A stretch of DNA of 64,000 nt from Zoogloea sp. (GCF_023150065.1 NZ_JAKLLN010000005.1:1-64000), one strand, 5' to 3'; positions 1 through 11,870 are shown, counted from the first letter of the stretch. Numbers and translations are program-made. The notes: generated by a model from the sequence alone, not told the origin.

Positions 1-77
1 AACCGCCCGGTGCGGACCCGCATGCCGGGTGGTGTGGGAGGGGAACGGTCAGATTATCTGACCGCCCCTATCCCGAT
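1..77 (+). ncRNA. Group II intron 3' end (domains V and VI), partial
   Basis: The first 34 bases fold as a group II intron domain V: CCGCCCGG pairs with the CCGGGTGG side and a short GC-rich inner stem caps it. After a GTGGGAGGGG linker, CGGTCAG/CTGACCG forms a domain VI hairpin, and the segment ends in CCCTATCCCGAT, a typical bacterial group II intron 3' end. The reverse transcriptase/maturase ORF would lie upstream, outside the window. This is pattern recognition of a known ribozyme family; the exact class was not determined and the 3' splice point is good to a few bases. Confidence 0.72.
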
Positions 78-211
78 TAAAACAACAAACAACAACACTC
101 GCAGAAACACCGTAGCAGGCGTCTACGGCTTCCACTGCGGAACCAATACCACCTCAAAAGCCCAGGCTGCAGCCATCATCATCGATGACTGCAGCTGTCT
201 ACGGTCGCTGC
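78..211. other. Unassigned segment between intron end and IS3
   Basis: This stretch would be the 3' exon side of the group II intron. It begins with an A/C-rich run and shows no ORF, recognisable RNA or repeat that I can support. The forward ORF starting near base 10 in the track is a shadow that runs antisense into the IS3 transposase. Confidence 0.4.
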
Positions 212-240
212 TGAATTGCCCCGGATTTCCTAGACGCTCC
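212..240. repeat. IS3 terminal inverted repeat, left
   Basis: TGAATTGCCCCGGATTTCCT at this end is matched, with a few mismatches, by the reverse complement of the right end (TGAATCGTCCCGGGTTTCCT). Confidence 0.85.
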
Positions 241-1190
241 CGTTCCTCAAAAGATACCGCCGTTCGTACTCGATCGGCGACAGTTGGTCGTTGTTGTTGT
301 GCCTGCGATTCGGGTTGTAGAACAGCTCAATGTAATCGAACACATCCGCACGGGGGTCATCTCATCTCGGGTCGGGTAGATTCGGGGCTTGATCCGCTCC
401 CGCTTGAGGAGCTGGAAGAAGCTCTCAACCACCGCGTTGTCGTGGCAGTTCCCGCGCCGGCTCATGCTGGGCTTGAGTCGATGCGCTTTCAGGAAATCCT
501 GCCAGTCATGGCTGCTGAACTGGCTGCCCTGGGCGACATGCACCAGCACCTCCTGCACAGGTTTGCGGCGCCAGACGGCCATCAGCAAGGTGCCGATGGC
601 CAGATCGCGGGTGATCTGCCCCCCATCGACTAACCGACGATCTGGCGTGAGAACAGATCGAGCACCACCGACAGGTACAGCCACCCTTCGTGGGTTCGGA
701 TGTAAGTGATGTCGGTTACCCACGCCGTGTTGGGCTAGGCCACGTCGAACGCCGGCTTCAGGTGGTTCGGTGCCACCACGGCTGGCTTTCCGCTGCGCAA
801 CCCCGGCCGACGTGTGTAGCCCGTCTGGGACTTCCAGCCGGCCTGGCGCATTAGCCGGGCGACCCGATGCTTGCCGCAGCGTTTGCCTAGGGTGCGCAGA
901 CCTTGCGATAGCCATACACCCGTCCGCTCTCGATCCAGGGTTGATGCGCGAGGACGCTCACGCGCCGGTCGTCCTGACTGCGCTTCGAGTGAGGCTCGCG
1001 GCGCCACGCGTAGTAGCCGCTGTGATGCACCGCCAGCACCGCGCACAGGCGCCGCACCGGGTGATGCGCTTCCTGGCCCTGAATGAACGCGTACTTCACC
1101 CGGACTGCCTGGGAAAGTACGCGGCGGCCTTTCTTAGAATGTCGCGCTCCTCGGTCACCCGACGCAGTTCCGCCTTCAGGCGCCGGATCT
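230..1190 (-). pseudogene. IS3 transposase orfB (DDE integrase), frameshifted
   Basis: Pieces of one IS3 OrfB protein are spread over at least three reading frames. The N-terminal part contains KYAFIQGQEAHHPVRRLC, the middle TLGKRCGKHRVARLMRQAG, and the C-terminal part GGQITRDLAIGTLLMAVWRR with the catalytic-core text SMSRRGNCHDNAVVESFFQL. A further frame slip occurs after IYPTRDE, yet the original C-terminus RYLLRNGSV and its stop codon can still be read inside the left inverted repeat. An intact OrfB of this group is roughly 280-300 residues, so the gene is dead through indels rather than truncation. Confidence 0.9.
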
Positions 1191-1386
1191 CGTCGGACTG
1201 GCTGTCCTGCTGGGCGCGCTGCGCAGGTGGAACCCCGTAGCGTTTGATCCACGCGTACTGGCTGTGGCTGCTAACGCCAAGCCGGGCCGCCACTTCAGCG
1301 ACCGGATGACCTCGCTCCGTCACTTGCCGTACTGCCTCGGCCTTGAACTCTCCAGTGAAGCGTTGCTGCGACTTCTTCGTTTCCAT
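1096..1386 (-). CDS. IS3-family transposase orfA
   Basis: A 96-residue OrfA that appears intact. It opens with QRFTGEFKAEAVRQVTERGH, the usual IS3 helix-turn-helix, continues through VAARLGVSSHSQYAWIKRYG, and ends in a leucine-zipper-like region (DEIRRLKAELRRVTEERDIL) that in this family mediates multimerisation. In IS3 elements OrfA and OrfB are normally joined by a programmed -1 frameshift near the ILRKAAAYF stretch, where the sequence is A-rich. OrfA alone binds the ends but does not transpose; its partner is broken here. Confidence 0.88.
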   Translation of the reverse strand: METKKSQQRFTGEFKAEAVRQVTERGHPVAEVAARLGVSSHSQYAWIKRYGVPPAQRAQQDSQSDEIRRLKAELRRVTEERDILRKAAAYFPRQSG

Positions 1387-1420
1387 GAACGCCTCCGATT
1401 TGCCTCCGTTGTGAGGCTAC

Positions 1421-1449
1421 AGGGTGTCTAGGAAACCCGGGACGATTCA
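1421..1449. repeat. IS3 terminal inverted repeat, right
   Basis: The reverse complement reads TGAATCGTCCCGGGTTTCCT and mirrors the left terminus. The two ends fix the element at 212-1449. Confidence 0.85.
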
Positions 1450-1516
1450 GTCGGTGGCGTCGCTCGGGATGCAGGCTTGAGCGGACACTATCCTCATCCT
1501 GATGGTGCGGGTTTTC

Positions 1517-1538
1517 GGTGAGGCGCGCTCGCCTCACC
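1517..1538 (-). terminator. Hairpin downstream of the MFS gene
   Basis: GGTGAGGCG and CGCCTCACC form a perfect 9-bp stem around a 4-nt loop, 40 bases beyond the stop of the minus-strand MFS gene. There is no T tract on either strand, so intrinsic termination is only a possibility. Confidence 0.35.
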
Positions 1539-1577
1539 ACCGTCTGCCCATCATTGTTTTCAGTGTGTTATGGACCT

Positions 1578-2768
1578 TCAGTCTTCAGGCTGGACTTGCC
1601 GCTGGAGGGCCACCAGCAGGAGCATGCCGGCGGCCATGACCCAGGCTGCGACGATCAGTGCGCCCTGGTAGCTACCGGTCGCTGTTGCGATGTAGCCTGC
1701 CATGGCGGGGGCGACGATCTGTGCGACACCGTAGCTGAGGGTCAGCCGGGCCATGGCTTTTGCTGGGTTTGCGGGAAAGCAGCGTCCGATGATCGAAAGG
1801 GTCAGGCTGACGATGCCGACAAAAGTGCCACCGTAAAGTACGGCGCTGAGCAGGTTGGCTGTTGTGCCGTCACTCAGGGCAGGCAGAAGGATGGAGACAA
1901 TCTGCAGGCCATAGGCGAGGAGCAGGGCGGGGATCTGGCCCAGATTGCTGGCGATGCGATCCCAGAGAAAGCAGGAGGGGGCGGCCGCCAGGCCGACGAT
2001 GACCCATACCCATCCCCCTTTACCTGCCAGAAGTGGCAGTTTCTCGACAATGGCAATGATGAACGTGGCGCTGATCACATAGCCGAATCCGGCACAGAAA
2101 TAGGCGGCGATGAACAGCTGCATCCAGCGCTTGGAAGGGGCTGCGGGCAAGGCCTTGGCAGCCTGGGTGGCGATGGCGGCTGGGGCGGGCAGCCAGAACC
2201 AGGCTGGCAGGAAGAACGCGACGCCGAGCAGGCCGAGACCGATCCACTGGCCATCCCAGGCGAGATTGCCCACCATGGCGGCGACTGCCAACCCGGATAC
2301 CACGATACCCAGCCCGATGCCGGCGAAATGCAGGCCGAGCTCGGGGCGATGACCGTGGCGGATCAGCCAGTTCAGGACCAGTCCTGAAGCGATCAGCAGT
2401 CCTGCCGTACTCGATAGCCCGGAGACGAAGCGCAGGGCGACCCACAGGTTGATGTCCTGGGTCATGCCCATCGCGGCGGTGCTGACGACTGCGACGACCA
2501 GGCCGATTCGGTAGAGCCGGAACTTGCGGCTCAGATCGCTGATGGTGGCGGCAATCAGGGCGCCGGTGATGTAGCCCACGTAGTTGAAGGTGGCCAGCCA
2601 GCCGCCGGCCAGATCGGTCAGGCCGGCTTCTCCCCGCATGATCGGCAGAAGCGGGGTGTAGGCGAAGCGTGCCAGCCCCACGGTGAGGATCAGGGCGCAG
2701 ATACCTGCAAAAATCACGCGGTAGCGATCGGCCGCACCGGGAGTGGAAAGGGCGTTGGAAGCCTGCAT
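1578..2768 (-). CDS. YbfB/YjiJ-type MFS transporter
   Basis: A 396-residue inner-membrane protein with about twelve hydrophobic segments and few long loops. It starts with a short polar stretch and then VIFAGICALILTVGLARFAY, in which GLARFAYTPLLPIM is the signature of the YbfB/YjiJ branch of the major facilitator superfamily (MFS_4). The central basic loop lies near residues 195-215. The substrate is not known for most members. It is divergent from an AraC-type regulator, an arrangement common for transporters controlled by their neighbour. The start ATG is the only one that precedes TM1 closely. Confidence 0.82.
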   Translation of the reverse strand: MQASNALSTPGAADRYRVIFAGICALILTVGLARFAYTPLLPIMRGEAGLTDLAGGWLATFNYVGYITGALIAATISDLSRKFRLYRIGLVVAVVSTAAMGMTQDINLWVALRFVSGLSSTAGLLIASGLVLNWLIRHGHRPELGLHFAGIGLGIVVSGLAVAAMVGNLAWDGQWIGLGLLGVAFFLPAWFWLPAPAAIATQAAKALPAAPSKRWMQLFIAAYFCAGFGYVISATFIIAIVEKLPLLAGKGGWVWVIVGLAAAPSCFLWDRIASNLGQIPALLLAYGLQIVSILLPALSDGTTANLLSAVLYGGTFVGIVSLTLSIIGRCFPANPAKAMARLTLSYGVAQIVAPAMAGYIATATGSYQGALIVAAWVMAAGMLLLVALQRQVQPED

Positions 2769-2838
2769 GCTGTTCTCTCTTTATCGGGTTTTATGTTCAG
2801 CATGCTAGGCCTTGGCGCGCTGGGCTGCTTTCGATAGC

Positions 2839-3669
2839 ATGACTTTATGTGTTGATGAGCCGACAGATCTGAAGATGGCACCCTTGAATTTTGACGCTGG
2901 CTGGACCTCGGTCGAGGTACCCGAGATCGAAAGTCTGTCCCGACCAGTGCGGCTGCGCTCGCAGAGCTTGCCCGCACGGCACATCTTTCCGATGCATTCC
3001 CATCGCTGGAATCAGTTCGTTTATGCGACGGCTGGCACCCTGGTGGTGACGGTCGAGGATTGCTGGTACGTCATTACCCCGGAGCAGGCGATCTGGGTAC
3101 CGACTGGGGTTGTGCACACCACAGGTGCCTTGCATGGCGCCGAGTTCCGCAATCTGTACGTGGCTGATCAGCCGGGTCTCGGCATGCCGCACCGCTGTAC
3201 CGTGCTCTCGGTCACGCCATTTCTGCGCGCCTTGATCGTCGAGTTGGTGGATATCGACCGACGAGGTGAGGAGGAGCGCTACATCACCCGGGTCAATCAG
3301 CTCATCCTGGATCAGTTACGTCGACTTCCGGTGCAGGATCTGCGCCTGCCCTGGCCCCGCAGCCCTCAGCTGAGGCGCTTGTGTGAGGCGCTCTATGCCA
3401 GTCCGGCGGATCCGCGCGGAGTGGATGAGTGGGGGGCGGAGCTGGGGGCATCCGCCCGTACCCTGGCCCGGCGCTTCGAGCGGGAGCTGGGGATCAGCCT
3501 GAGGGAATGGCGTCATCGCCTGAGGTTGTTCCGTGCCCTGGAGTGGTTGGGTGCAGGGCGCAGCGTGACCGAGATCGCGCTGGAGCTGGGCTATGCGTCG
3601 ACCTCGGCCTTCACCTACATGTTTCGACAAGAGATGGGATGCAGCCCCACCGAATGGCGTGGAAAGTGA
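2839..3669 (+). CDS. AraC-family transcriptional regulator (cupin sensor domain)
   Basis: The N-terminal half is a cupin-like effector domain (LPARHIFPMHSHRWNQFVYA, then VITPEQAIWVPTGVVHTT). The C-terminal 100 residues hold the two helix-turn-helix motifs of AraC/XylS proteins, ending GRSVTEIALELGYASTSAFT and MFRQEMGCSPTEWRGK. The track begins at a TTG (2812); I prefer the ATG at 2839, and the ATG at 2875 also fits. About 276 residues is normal for this subgroup. It reads away from the MFS gene over a short shared control region and is likely to regulate it. It converges with the antiporter gene, with two bases between the stops. Confidence 0.85.
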   Translation: MTLCVDEPTDLKMAPLNFDAGWTSVEVPEIESLSRPVRLRSQSLPARHIFPMHSHRWNQFVYATAGTLVVTVEDCWYVITPEQAIWVPTGVVHTTGALHGAEFRNLYVADQPGLGMPHRCTVLSVTPFLRALIVELVDIDRRGEEERYITRVNQLILDQLRRLPVQDLRLPWPRSPQLRRLCEALYASPADPRGVDEWGAELGASARTLARRFERELGISLREWRHRLRLFRALEWLGAGRSVTEIALELGYASTSAFTYMFRQEMGCSPTEWRGK

Positions 3670-3671
3670 TG

Positions 3672-5378
3672 TCAATGTGCCTGCTGCTCAGTCAGCCGGC
3701 TGGCCACGTGGCGGGCCATGCTGGCGGCCAGCTCCTGCTCGGCAACGAAGACCTCGCCCAGCTTCTCCTTGCGCAACAGGGTGGCGCCGTCTTCGGTTTC
3801 CGATCGGAGTACGGCCTCGATGCCGGGGTTGAGTTTGCGAGCAATATCCACCATCTTGCGACTGGATACGGGGTCGGGAATGGTCACGACCAGCATGGCA
3901 GCCTTGGTGATATGGGCCTGGACCAGCACGATGGGGTCGGAAGCATCCCCCGTCACGGCCGCCTTGCCGCGCTTGCGCAGCGCCTCCACAACCTCCCGGT
4001 TGCTGTCTGCCACCACGTAGTGGATATGGGCTCGATCCAGAGTCGCTGCGATGTGCCGGCCAACCCGCCCACAGCCGACGAGGACCACCTGGTCGGACAG
4101 CAGTTTGCGGTCGGTGGACATGGGCAGGGCGGCGAGGGGGTCGTCACGCAGATCCAGTTTGCGGGCCCAGGCCGAGCGGGCCCTGGCCCACGACTGCGCC
4201 GGGCCGATGGCGGCAAAGAGCAGGGCATTCAGAGCGATTGAGATCAGCGCGCCGGCCAGGATCAGGTTCTGTCCTTCAAGGCTCAGCAGACCCAGGCTCA
4301 GGCCGAGGCCCGCCAGAATGAAGGAGAACTCGCCGATCTGGGCGAGGCTGGCCCCTACCGTGAGGGCCGTGTTGAGGGGATAGCGGAAGGCCAGCACCAG
4401 GCCCACCGCGGCTACGGTCTTGCCGACCAGGATGATGGCGACCACAGCCAGCACCCGCAAAGGCTCATCCATCAACATCCGGGGGTCGAAGAGCATGCCC
4501 ACCGACACGAAAAACAGCACCGAGAAGGCGTCCCGCAGGGGGAGCGAGTCTTCTGCCGCGCGATGGCTGAACTCGGATTCACGCATCATCATCCCGGCAA
4601 AGAAGGCGCCCAGGGCGAAGGACACGTCGAACAGGGCTGCCGATGCGTAGGCTACCCCTACGGAGGCGGTGATCACGCACAGGGTGAACAGCTCCCGGGA
4701 GCCGGTGCGAGCCACCAGCCACAGCAGGCGCGGGAAGGCCCGTCCGCCCACGATCAGCATCAAGGCGATGAAGGCGGACACCTTGGCCAGGGTCAGGCCG
4801 ATGGTCAGGGCCAAGGCCTTGTAGTCGGCGCCGGAGGCAGTTTCACTGCCACCAAGCAGGGGGGCAAGGGCGGGCAGCAGTACCAGCACCAGTACCATCG
4901 CCAGGTCTTCCACTACCAGCCAGCCCACTGCGATGCGTCCGTTGGTCGAGTCCAGCAGACCCTTGGCCTCCAGGGCCCGCAGCAGCACCACCGTGCTGGC
5001 CACCGACAGGGCGAGACCGAACACCACGGCTTCGCCGGTCGGCCAGCCCCACCACAAAGCCGTGGCAGCGCCGAGGAGGGTGGCCACGGTGATCTGCACG
5101 ATCGCTCCGGGCACCGCTATCTTGCGTACGGCGAGCAGGTCACCCAGGGAGAAGTGGAGGCCGACGCCGAACATCAGCAACATCACGCCGATCTCCGCCA
5201 GCTGGCCGGCCAGGGCCAGATCTCCGACGAAGCCTGGTGTGCCCGGGCCGATGGCAACACCGGCCAGCAGGTAGCCGACCAACGGTGGCATGCGCAGACG
5301 CGACGCAATCAGTCCAAGGACCATGGCGAGGCCGAAACCGGCGGCAATCAGGGCAATCAGCGAAACGTTATGGGGCAT
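3672..5378 (-). CDS. ybaL: YbaL-like cation:proton antiporter (CPA2) with TrkA-N domain
   Basis: A 568-residue protein close in length to E. coli YbaL (558). The first 390 residues form the Na+/H+ exchanger membrane domain with about twelve hydrophobic helices; GLIASRLRMPPLVGYLLAG and GVGLHFSLGDLLAVRK are typical of the KefB/KefC/YbaL group. A cytosolic RCK/TrkA-N domain follows with the nucleotide-binding motif VVLVGCGRVGRHIA and the acidic end VVADSNREV. The likely role is K+ or Na+ efflux coupled to proton entry, gated by a nucleotide. There is no KefF/KefG-type ancillary gene directly fused, although the next minus-strand gene upstream is a flavodoxin-fold protein. Confidence 0.85.
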   Translation of the reverse strand: MPHNVSLIALIAAGFGLAMVLGLIASRLRMPPLVGYLLAGVAIGPGTPGFVGDLALAGQLAEIGVMLLMFGVGLHFSLGDLLAVRKIAVPGAIVQITVATLLGAATALWWGWPTGEAVVFGLALSVASTVVLLRALEAKGLLDSTNGRIAVGWLVVEDLAMVLVLVLLPALAPLLGGSETASGADYKALALTIGLTLAKVSAFIALMLIVGGRAFPRLLWLVARTGSRELFTLCVITASVGVAYASAALFDVSFALGAFFAGMMMRESEFSHRAAEDSLPLRDAFSVLFFVSVGMLFDPRMLMDEPLRVLAVVAIILVGKTVAAVGLVLAFRYPLNTALTVGASLAQIGEFSFILAGLGLSLGLLSLEGQNLILAGALISIALNALLFAAIGPAQSWARARSAWARKLDLRDDPLAALPMSTDRKLLSDQVVLVGCGRVGRHIAATLDRAHIHYVVADSNREVVEALRKRGKAAVTGDASDPIVLVQAHITKAAMLVVTIPDPVSSRKMVDIARKLNPGIEAVLRSETEDGATLLRKEKLGEVFVAEQELAASMARHVASRLTEQQAH

Positions 5379-5469
5379 GTCGGAAAAGGGGTGGGGTCAA
5401 GGGCATCCGCCTGTTCGATGTCAGACAGCCCAGCCGGTTCTTGAAAAATTCGAGCTTCTGCCTGGAAGC

Positions 5470-5976
5470 TCAAAAGGCCCCCATGGCCAGGCCTGCGGCA
5501 AAGGCAGCGCCAAGCTCCTCGCCCTTCAGCAGATCGGAGGCGGGGACATGTTTGGGTGCAAGGATGGCTTCGGGCGTCTGGGCCCGGGTGCAGATGATCA
5601 GTGGCGGAGCGATGTCGCGCAAACGCCAGCCCGTGGCGATCCGTGCAATCTGGCGCGCGGCATTGCTGCCGTCACTGCCGGCACAGATCAGTGTTGCATA
5701 GGGACGGCCATTGATCCGGTCCAGGACAGGATAGTAACAGCGGTCGAAGAAATCCTTCATCAGACCGGCGATGGCAGCCAGATTTTCCGGTGTCGCGAAG
5801 ACATAGCCGTCGGCGGCCAGTACGTCGTCCGGGCCTGCGTCGGGCGCGCGCAGCACACGCACCTCGACCCCGGGCTCGGTGCCGGCACCCTGCGCCACGG
5901 CGTCGATCATCTGATGCGTGGCACCGGTCATGGAGTGGTAGATGAGCAGCAGGGTCTTGCGGGAGGGGTCGGGCAT
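5470..5976 (-). CDS. Flavodoxin-fold NAD(P)H-dependent oxidoreductase
   Basis: A 168-residue protein that starts KTLLLIYHSMTGATHQMIDA, the FMN-phosphate loop of flavodoxin/NADPH-dependent FMN reductase proteins (S-x-T-G-x-T). YVFATPENLAAIAGLMKDFF is the second flavin-contact region. It is probably a soluble FMN protein reducing flavin or quinone. It lies 91 bases upstream of the antiporter in the same direction, so co-transcription is possible. KefF-type ancillary proteins of K+ efflux systems share this fold, but the sequence is closer to general flavodoxin-like reductases, so that role is only a guess. Confidence 0.72.
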   Translation of the reverse strand: MPDPSRKTLLLIYHSMTGATHQMIDAVAQGAGTEPGVEVRVLRAPDAGPDDVLAADGYVFATPENLAAIAGLMKDFFDRCYYPVLDRINGRPYATLICAGSDGSNAARQIARIATGWRLRDIAPPLIICTRAQTPEAILAPKHVPASDLLKGEELGAAFAAGLAMGAF

Positions 5977-6214
5977 GGTCTGAGGGCCTGAGCGGGCGTA
6001 ACTGCCTGAGTGTGAGACTAGGCGGCACCCCGACGGTGGTCAATCGTGCCTTCCCCTGATACGGGGCCTGGCCCTGCGGCCGCCGCCTTTGCGCCACGTC
6101 AAGGGGAGCGGCGGTACGCCCGCTAAGATGAGGGCATTGTTGCGCTGCATAGCCCCGCAGCAGACGGGGCCCGCGGATTGGGGGAGACGCCTCACCTTCC
6201 AGCTGGGAGTAGCA

Positions 6215-9784
<3,570 letters not shown>

Positions 9785-9793
9785 GAGCCCGCC

Positions 9794-10807
9794 ATGATCG
9801 ACCTGTCCACCGATTACCTTGGCCTGCGCCTCAAAAACCCCCTGGTGCCCTCGGCCTCACCGCTTTCAAAATCCCTCGATTCCCTGCTGCTCCTCGAGGA
9901 TGCGGGGGCTGCTGCGGTGGTGCTGCACTCCCTGTATGAGGAGGAGCTCATCGCCGAGGACGCCATGACCGAGCGCTTCCTGCTCCACGGTGAGCTCCAC
10001 GACGCCGAGGCCACCGGCTTCCTGCCCGACCATGGCAATTTCCAGGGTGCCCTCGAGCGCTACCTGGAGCATCTGCGTCTGGCCAAGCTGCGCCTCGGCA
10101 TCCCGGTGATCGCCAGCCTCAACGGCGTCACGCCCTCGGGGTGGATCGACCTGGGCAAGGAGCTGCAGAGCGCCGGCGCCGACGCCCTCGAGCTGAACGT
10201 CTATCACGTGGCTGCCGACCCCCTGGAAAGCGGCGACGCGGTGGAGGCCCGCTATGTCGCCCTGCTCACCGAGCTGCGTCGGGTGGTGGAGATTCCGGTG
10301 GTCATGAAGCTGTCGCCCTTCTTCTCGTCGCTGCCCCATTTCGTCCAGCGCCTGGAAGAGGCCGGCGCCGCTGGCGTGGCTCTGTTCAACCGTTTCTTCC
10401 AGCCCGACATCGACCTGCAGACCCGGGAGATGGTCGAGCAACTGCACCTGTCGAGCCGCGAAGAGGCCCTGCTGCGCATCCGCTGGATCGCCATCCTGCG
10501 CAGCCACACGTCCATCACCCTGGCGGCCACCGGCGGCGTGTATGGGCATGAAGAGGCCATGAAGCTGCTCCTCGCCGGGGCCGACGTGGTGCATCTGGCG
10601 TCGTGTCTGCTGGCCCATGGCCCGGCACATCTGGGGCACATCCTGCGGGGCATGGCGGCGTGGATGGAGGAGGGGGAATACGCCTCCGTCGCCCAGCTCA
10701 AGGCCAGCATGAGCCTGGGCCATCTGCGCGACCCGAGTGCCCTGGTGCGCCAGTCCTACATCCGGGTGCTGGACAGCTTCACCCCCAGGGCGGGGGTGTG
10801 GCGATAA
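9794..10807 (+). CDS. Dihydroorotate dehydrogenase-like protein
   Basis: A 337-residue FMN-dependent TIM-barrel protein of the DHODH superfamily. It begins MIDLSTDYLGLRLKNPLVPS, where the LKNPL(V/I)xAS motif is diagnostic, and has LELNVYHV, a VVMKLSPF strand and AATGGVYG near the C-terminus. It directly follows nifJ with a 9-bp gap and its own GGAG, so the two are an operon. The same PFOR-DHODH pairing is known in other bacteria. Its reaction there is not established, so I do not call it pyrD; a role in pyrimidine synthesis or an electron-transfer side reaction are both open. Confidence 0.85.
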   Translation: MIDLSTDYLGLRLKNPLVPSASPLSKSLDSLLLLEDAGAAAVVLHSLYEEELIAEDAMTERFLLHGELHDAEATGFLPDHGNFQGALERYLEHLRLAKLRLGIPVIASLNGVTPSGWIDLGKELQSAGADALELNVYHVAADPLESGDAVEARYVALLTELRRVVEIPVVMKLSPFFSSLPHFVQRLEEAGAAGVALFNRFFQPDIDLQTREMVEQLHLSSREEALLRIRWIAILRSHTSITLAATGGVYGHEEAMKLLLAGADVVHLASCLLAHGPAHLGHILRGMAAWMEEGEYASVAQLKASMSLGHLRDPSALVRQSYIRVLDSFTPRAGVWR

Positions 10808-10810
10808 GGG

Positions 10811-11413
10811 CTACAGCCGGGTCGAGGCCCGGCTGCGGGCGTCCTGCAAGGCCTTCTGGCCGGTCTGGTGGAATGCCTTCTTTCTGTCTGCGGCCGCTGC
10901 AGGCGCAGGGGCGACGAGCATCGCCTGGCTGACTGCACCGGGTTCGGCCAGCCCCGCGGGGCCACCATCCCAGAACACGTGCCCGGCTTCTTCCTGGCAG
11001 TCCACCTCGCCAAAGGCGATGCAGCGGGTGTAGGCCTGCTTGATGGCGTCCTGCCGGTCGGCGGAGAAGGCATAGCCGAAGCGTTGGTCGTCCTCCGAGC
11101 GGGCCAGCACGATGGCGATGAAACCGGGGCCGTCATAGTGGGCCACCATCTCGCAGCTGCCCTTGGCCTTGTTGTGCTGCAGGGTGCTGCGGCAGGTGCT
11201 CATGGCGGTGGCCACGGCGTCGCCGGGCTTGCTGGCACCGTAAGACCAGGCCAGATTCACCCGCCCGCCGTCGTCGCGGATGGCCACGATGGCGCTGGCG
11301 GCCTGACTGTCGGGGATGGGGGCCAGGGCCAGCAAGCCGAGGGACAGCCCAATGCCCCTGATAAGCCGGGAACTCACGGCCGGCCAGGAGAAAGACGGGA
11401 AAAGAGGCTTCAA
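10811..11413 (-). CDS. Exported hypothetical protein (possible DUF4189-like repeats)
   Basis: A 200-residue protein with an N-terminal signal sequence (GIGLSLGLLALAPIPDSQA, cleavage after QAA likely). The mature part has two similar halves, each with a Trp/Phe-Gly-Tyr or WSYGAS-type motif followed by a cysteine helix (AVATAMSTC, DAIKQAYTRCIAFGEVDC), which recalls DUF4189. The four cysteines suggest disulfides in the periplasm. It converges with the DHODH-like gene, with 3 bases between the stops. Function unknown; family assignment is tentative. Confidence 0.6.
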   Translation of the reverse strand: MKPLFPSFSWPAVSSRLIRGIGLSLGLLALAPIPDSQAASAIVAIRDDGGRVNLAWSYGASKPGDAVATAMSTCRSTLQHNKAKGSCEMVAHYDGPGFIAIVLARSEDDQRFGYAFSADRQDAIKQAYTRCIAFGEVDCQEEAGHVFWDGGPAGLAEPGAVSQAMLVAPAPAAAADRKKAFHQTGQKALQDARSRASTRL

Positions 11414-11695
11414 GATGGAATCCTTTGTAATCAGTGATCAACCAATTGCAAAGGCAGAAGCAGACATGCGCAGGCGCTGACCGGGCTGGAGATCCAGCAT
11501 GCGGGCAACCCGGCTATCCCGTTTGATCGGGACCCGTGGCTTTGCGTCCTGCAGTTGCCTGCAGTTTGCCTTTAATGGCTACAGACTAGCACCGTGATTT
11601 CAAATGTGAACCAGCGTAAAACACGGGCCGTGACATGCGCCACGTACCACCGCCACATGGGGTAGGAATGGGGTCGAAGGCGATCAGCGACACTT

Positions 11696-11725
11696 GCGGT
11701 GAGTACCGACAAAGCCGACAAAAGC
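11696..11725 (+). promoter_or_regulatory. Degenerate NifA upstream activator site at nifE
   Basis: GCG-N10-ACA (11696-11711) keeps only one half of the TGT-N10-ACA NifA site. Its reverse complement extends into TTTGTCGGCTTTGTCGG, a sequence also present at the iscS activator site. It lies 109 bp upstream of the -24 GG. The match is partial, so binding is inferred from the shared flank rather than from the half-sites. Confidence 0.45.
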
Positions 11726-11817
11726 GCTGTCGCAAAGTCGCCAGAGGAGCCTGGATGGCCGCCTTAGGGTGATCTCAAGATACTGTAGGGAAAAGGGTTT
11801 TCCGGTTTCTGGCGGTG

Positions 11818-11834
11818 CTGGCGCGGAATCTGCA
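11818..11834 (+). promoter_or_regulatory. Sigma-54 (-24/-12) promoter for nifE operon
   Basis: CTGGCGCGGAATCTGCA matches YTGGCACGN4TTGCW with two mismatches and keeps the essential GG and GC with 12-bp spacing. Transcription would begin near 11845, about 25 bases before the nifE ATG. The rest of the 457-bp gap (11414-11870) has no gene that I can support. Confidence 0.8.
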
Positions 11835-11870
11835 TAGAAAGGGCATCCCCACCTTTTTCTGGAGATTCCG

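Larger units (their letters stand above)
212..1449 (-). mobile_element. IS3-family insertion sequence (decayed, 1238 bp)
   Basis: The element is bounded by imperfect inverted repeats of about 29 bp that start TGAAT(T/C)G(C/T)CCCGG and continue (A/G)TTTCCTAGAC. It carries the usual two-ORF IS3 layout on the minus strand: orfA with a helix-turn-helix, and orfB with the DDE integrase core. orfB is broken by several frameshifts, so the copy should not move by itself. The flanks (GCTGC on the left, GTCGG on the right) show no clear 3-4 bp target duplication, so later rearrangement or drift is possible. Confidence 0.9.

Noticed and set aside
10-633. 207-aa plus-strand ORF at the left edge
   Set aside because: It crosses the intron end and runs antisense to IS3 orfB; no family content.
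1450-1455. Target-site duplication flanking the IS3 element
   Set aside because: Left flank GCTGC and right flank GTCGG share no direct repeat of 3-4 bp at the junctions.
2812-2838. TTG start of the AraC gene in the ORF track
   Set aside because: An ATG at 2839 gives a normal-length protein; the extension adds only MARWAAFDS.
6000-6214. Sigma-54 promoter and NifA site upstream of nifJ
   Set aside because: No GG-N10-GC pair with adequate -24/-12 context and no TGT-N10-ACA was found.
11598-11620. TGTGAACCAGCGTAAAACA as a NifA site for nifE
   Set aside because: The spacer between TGT and ACA is 13 bases, not 10.
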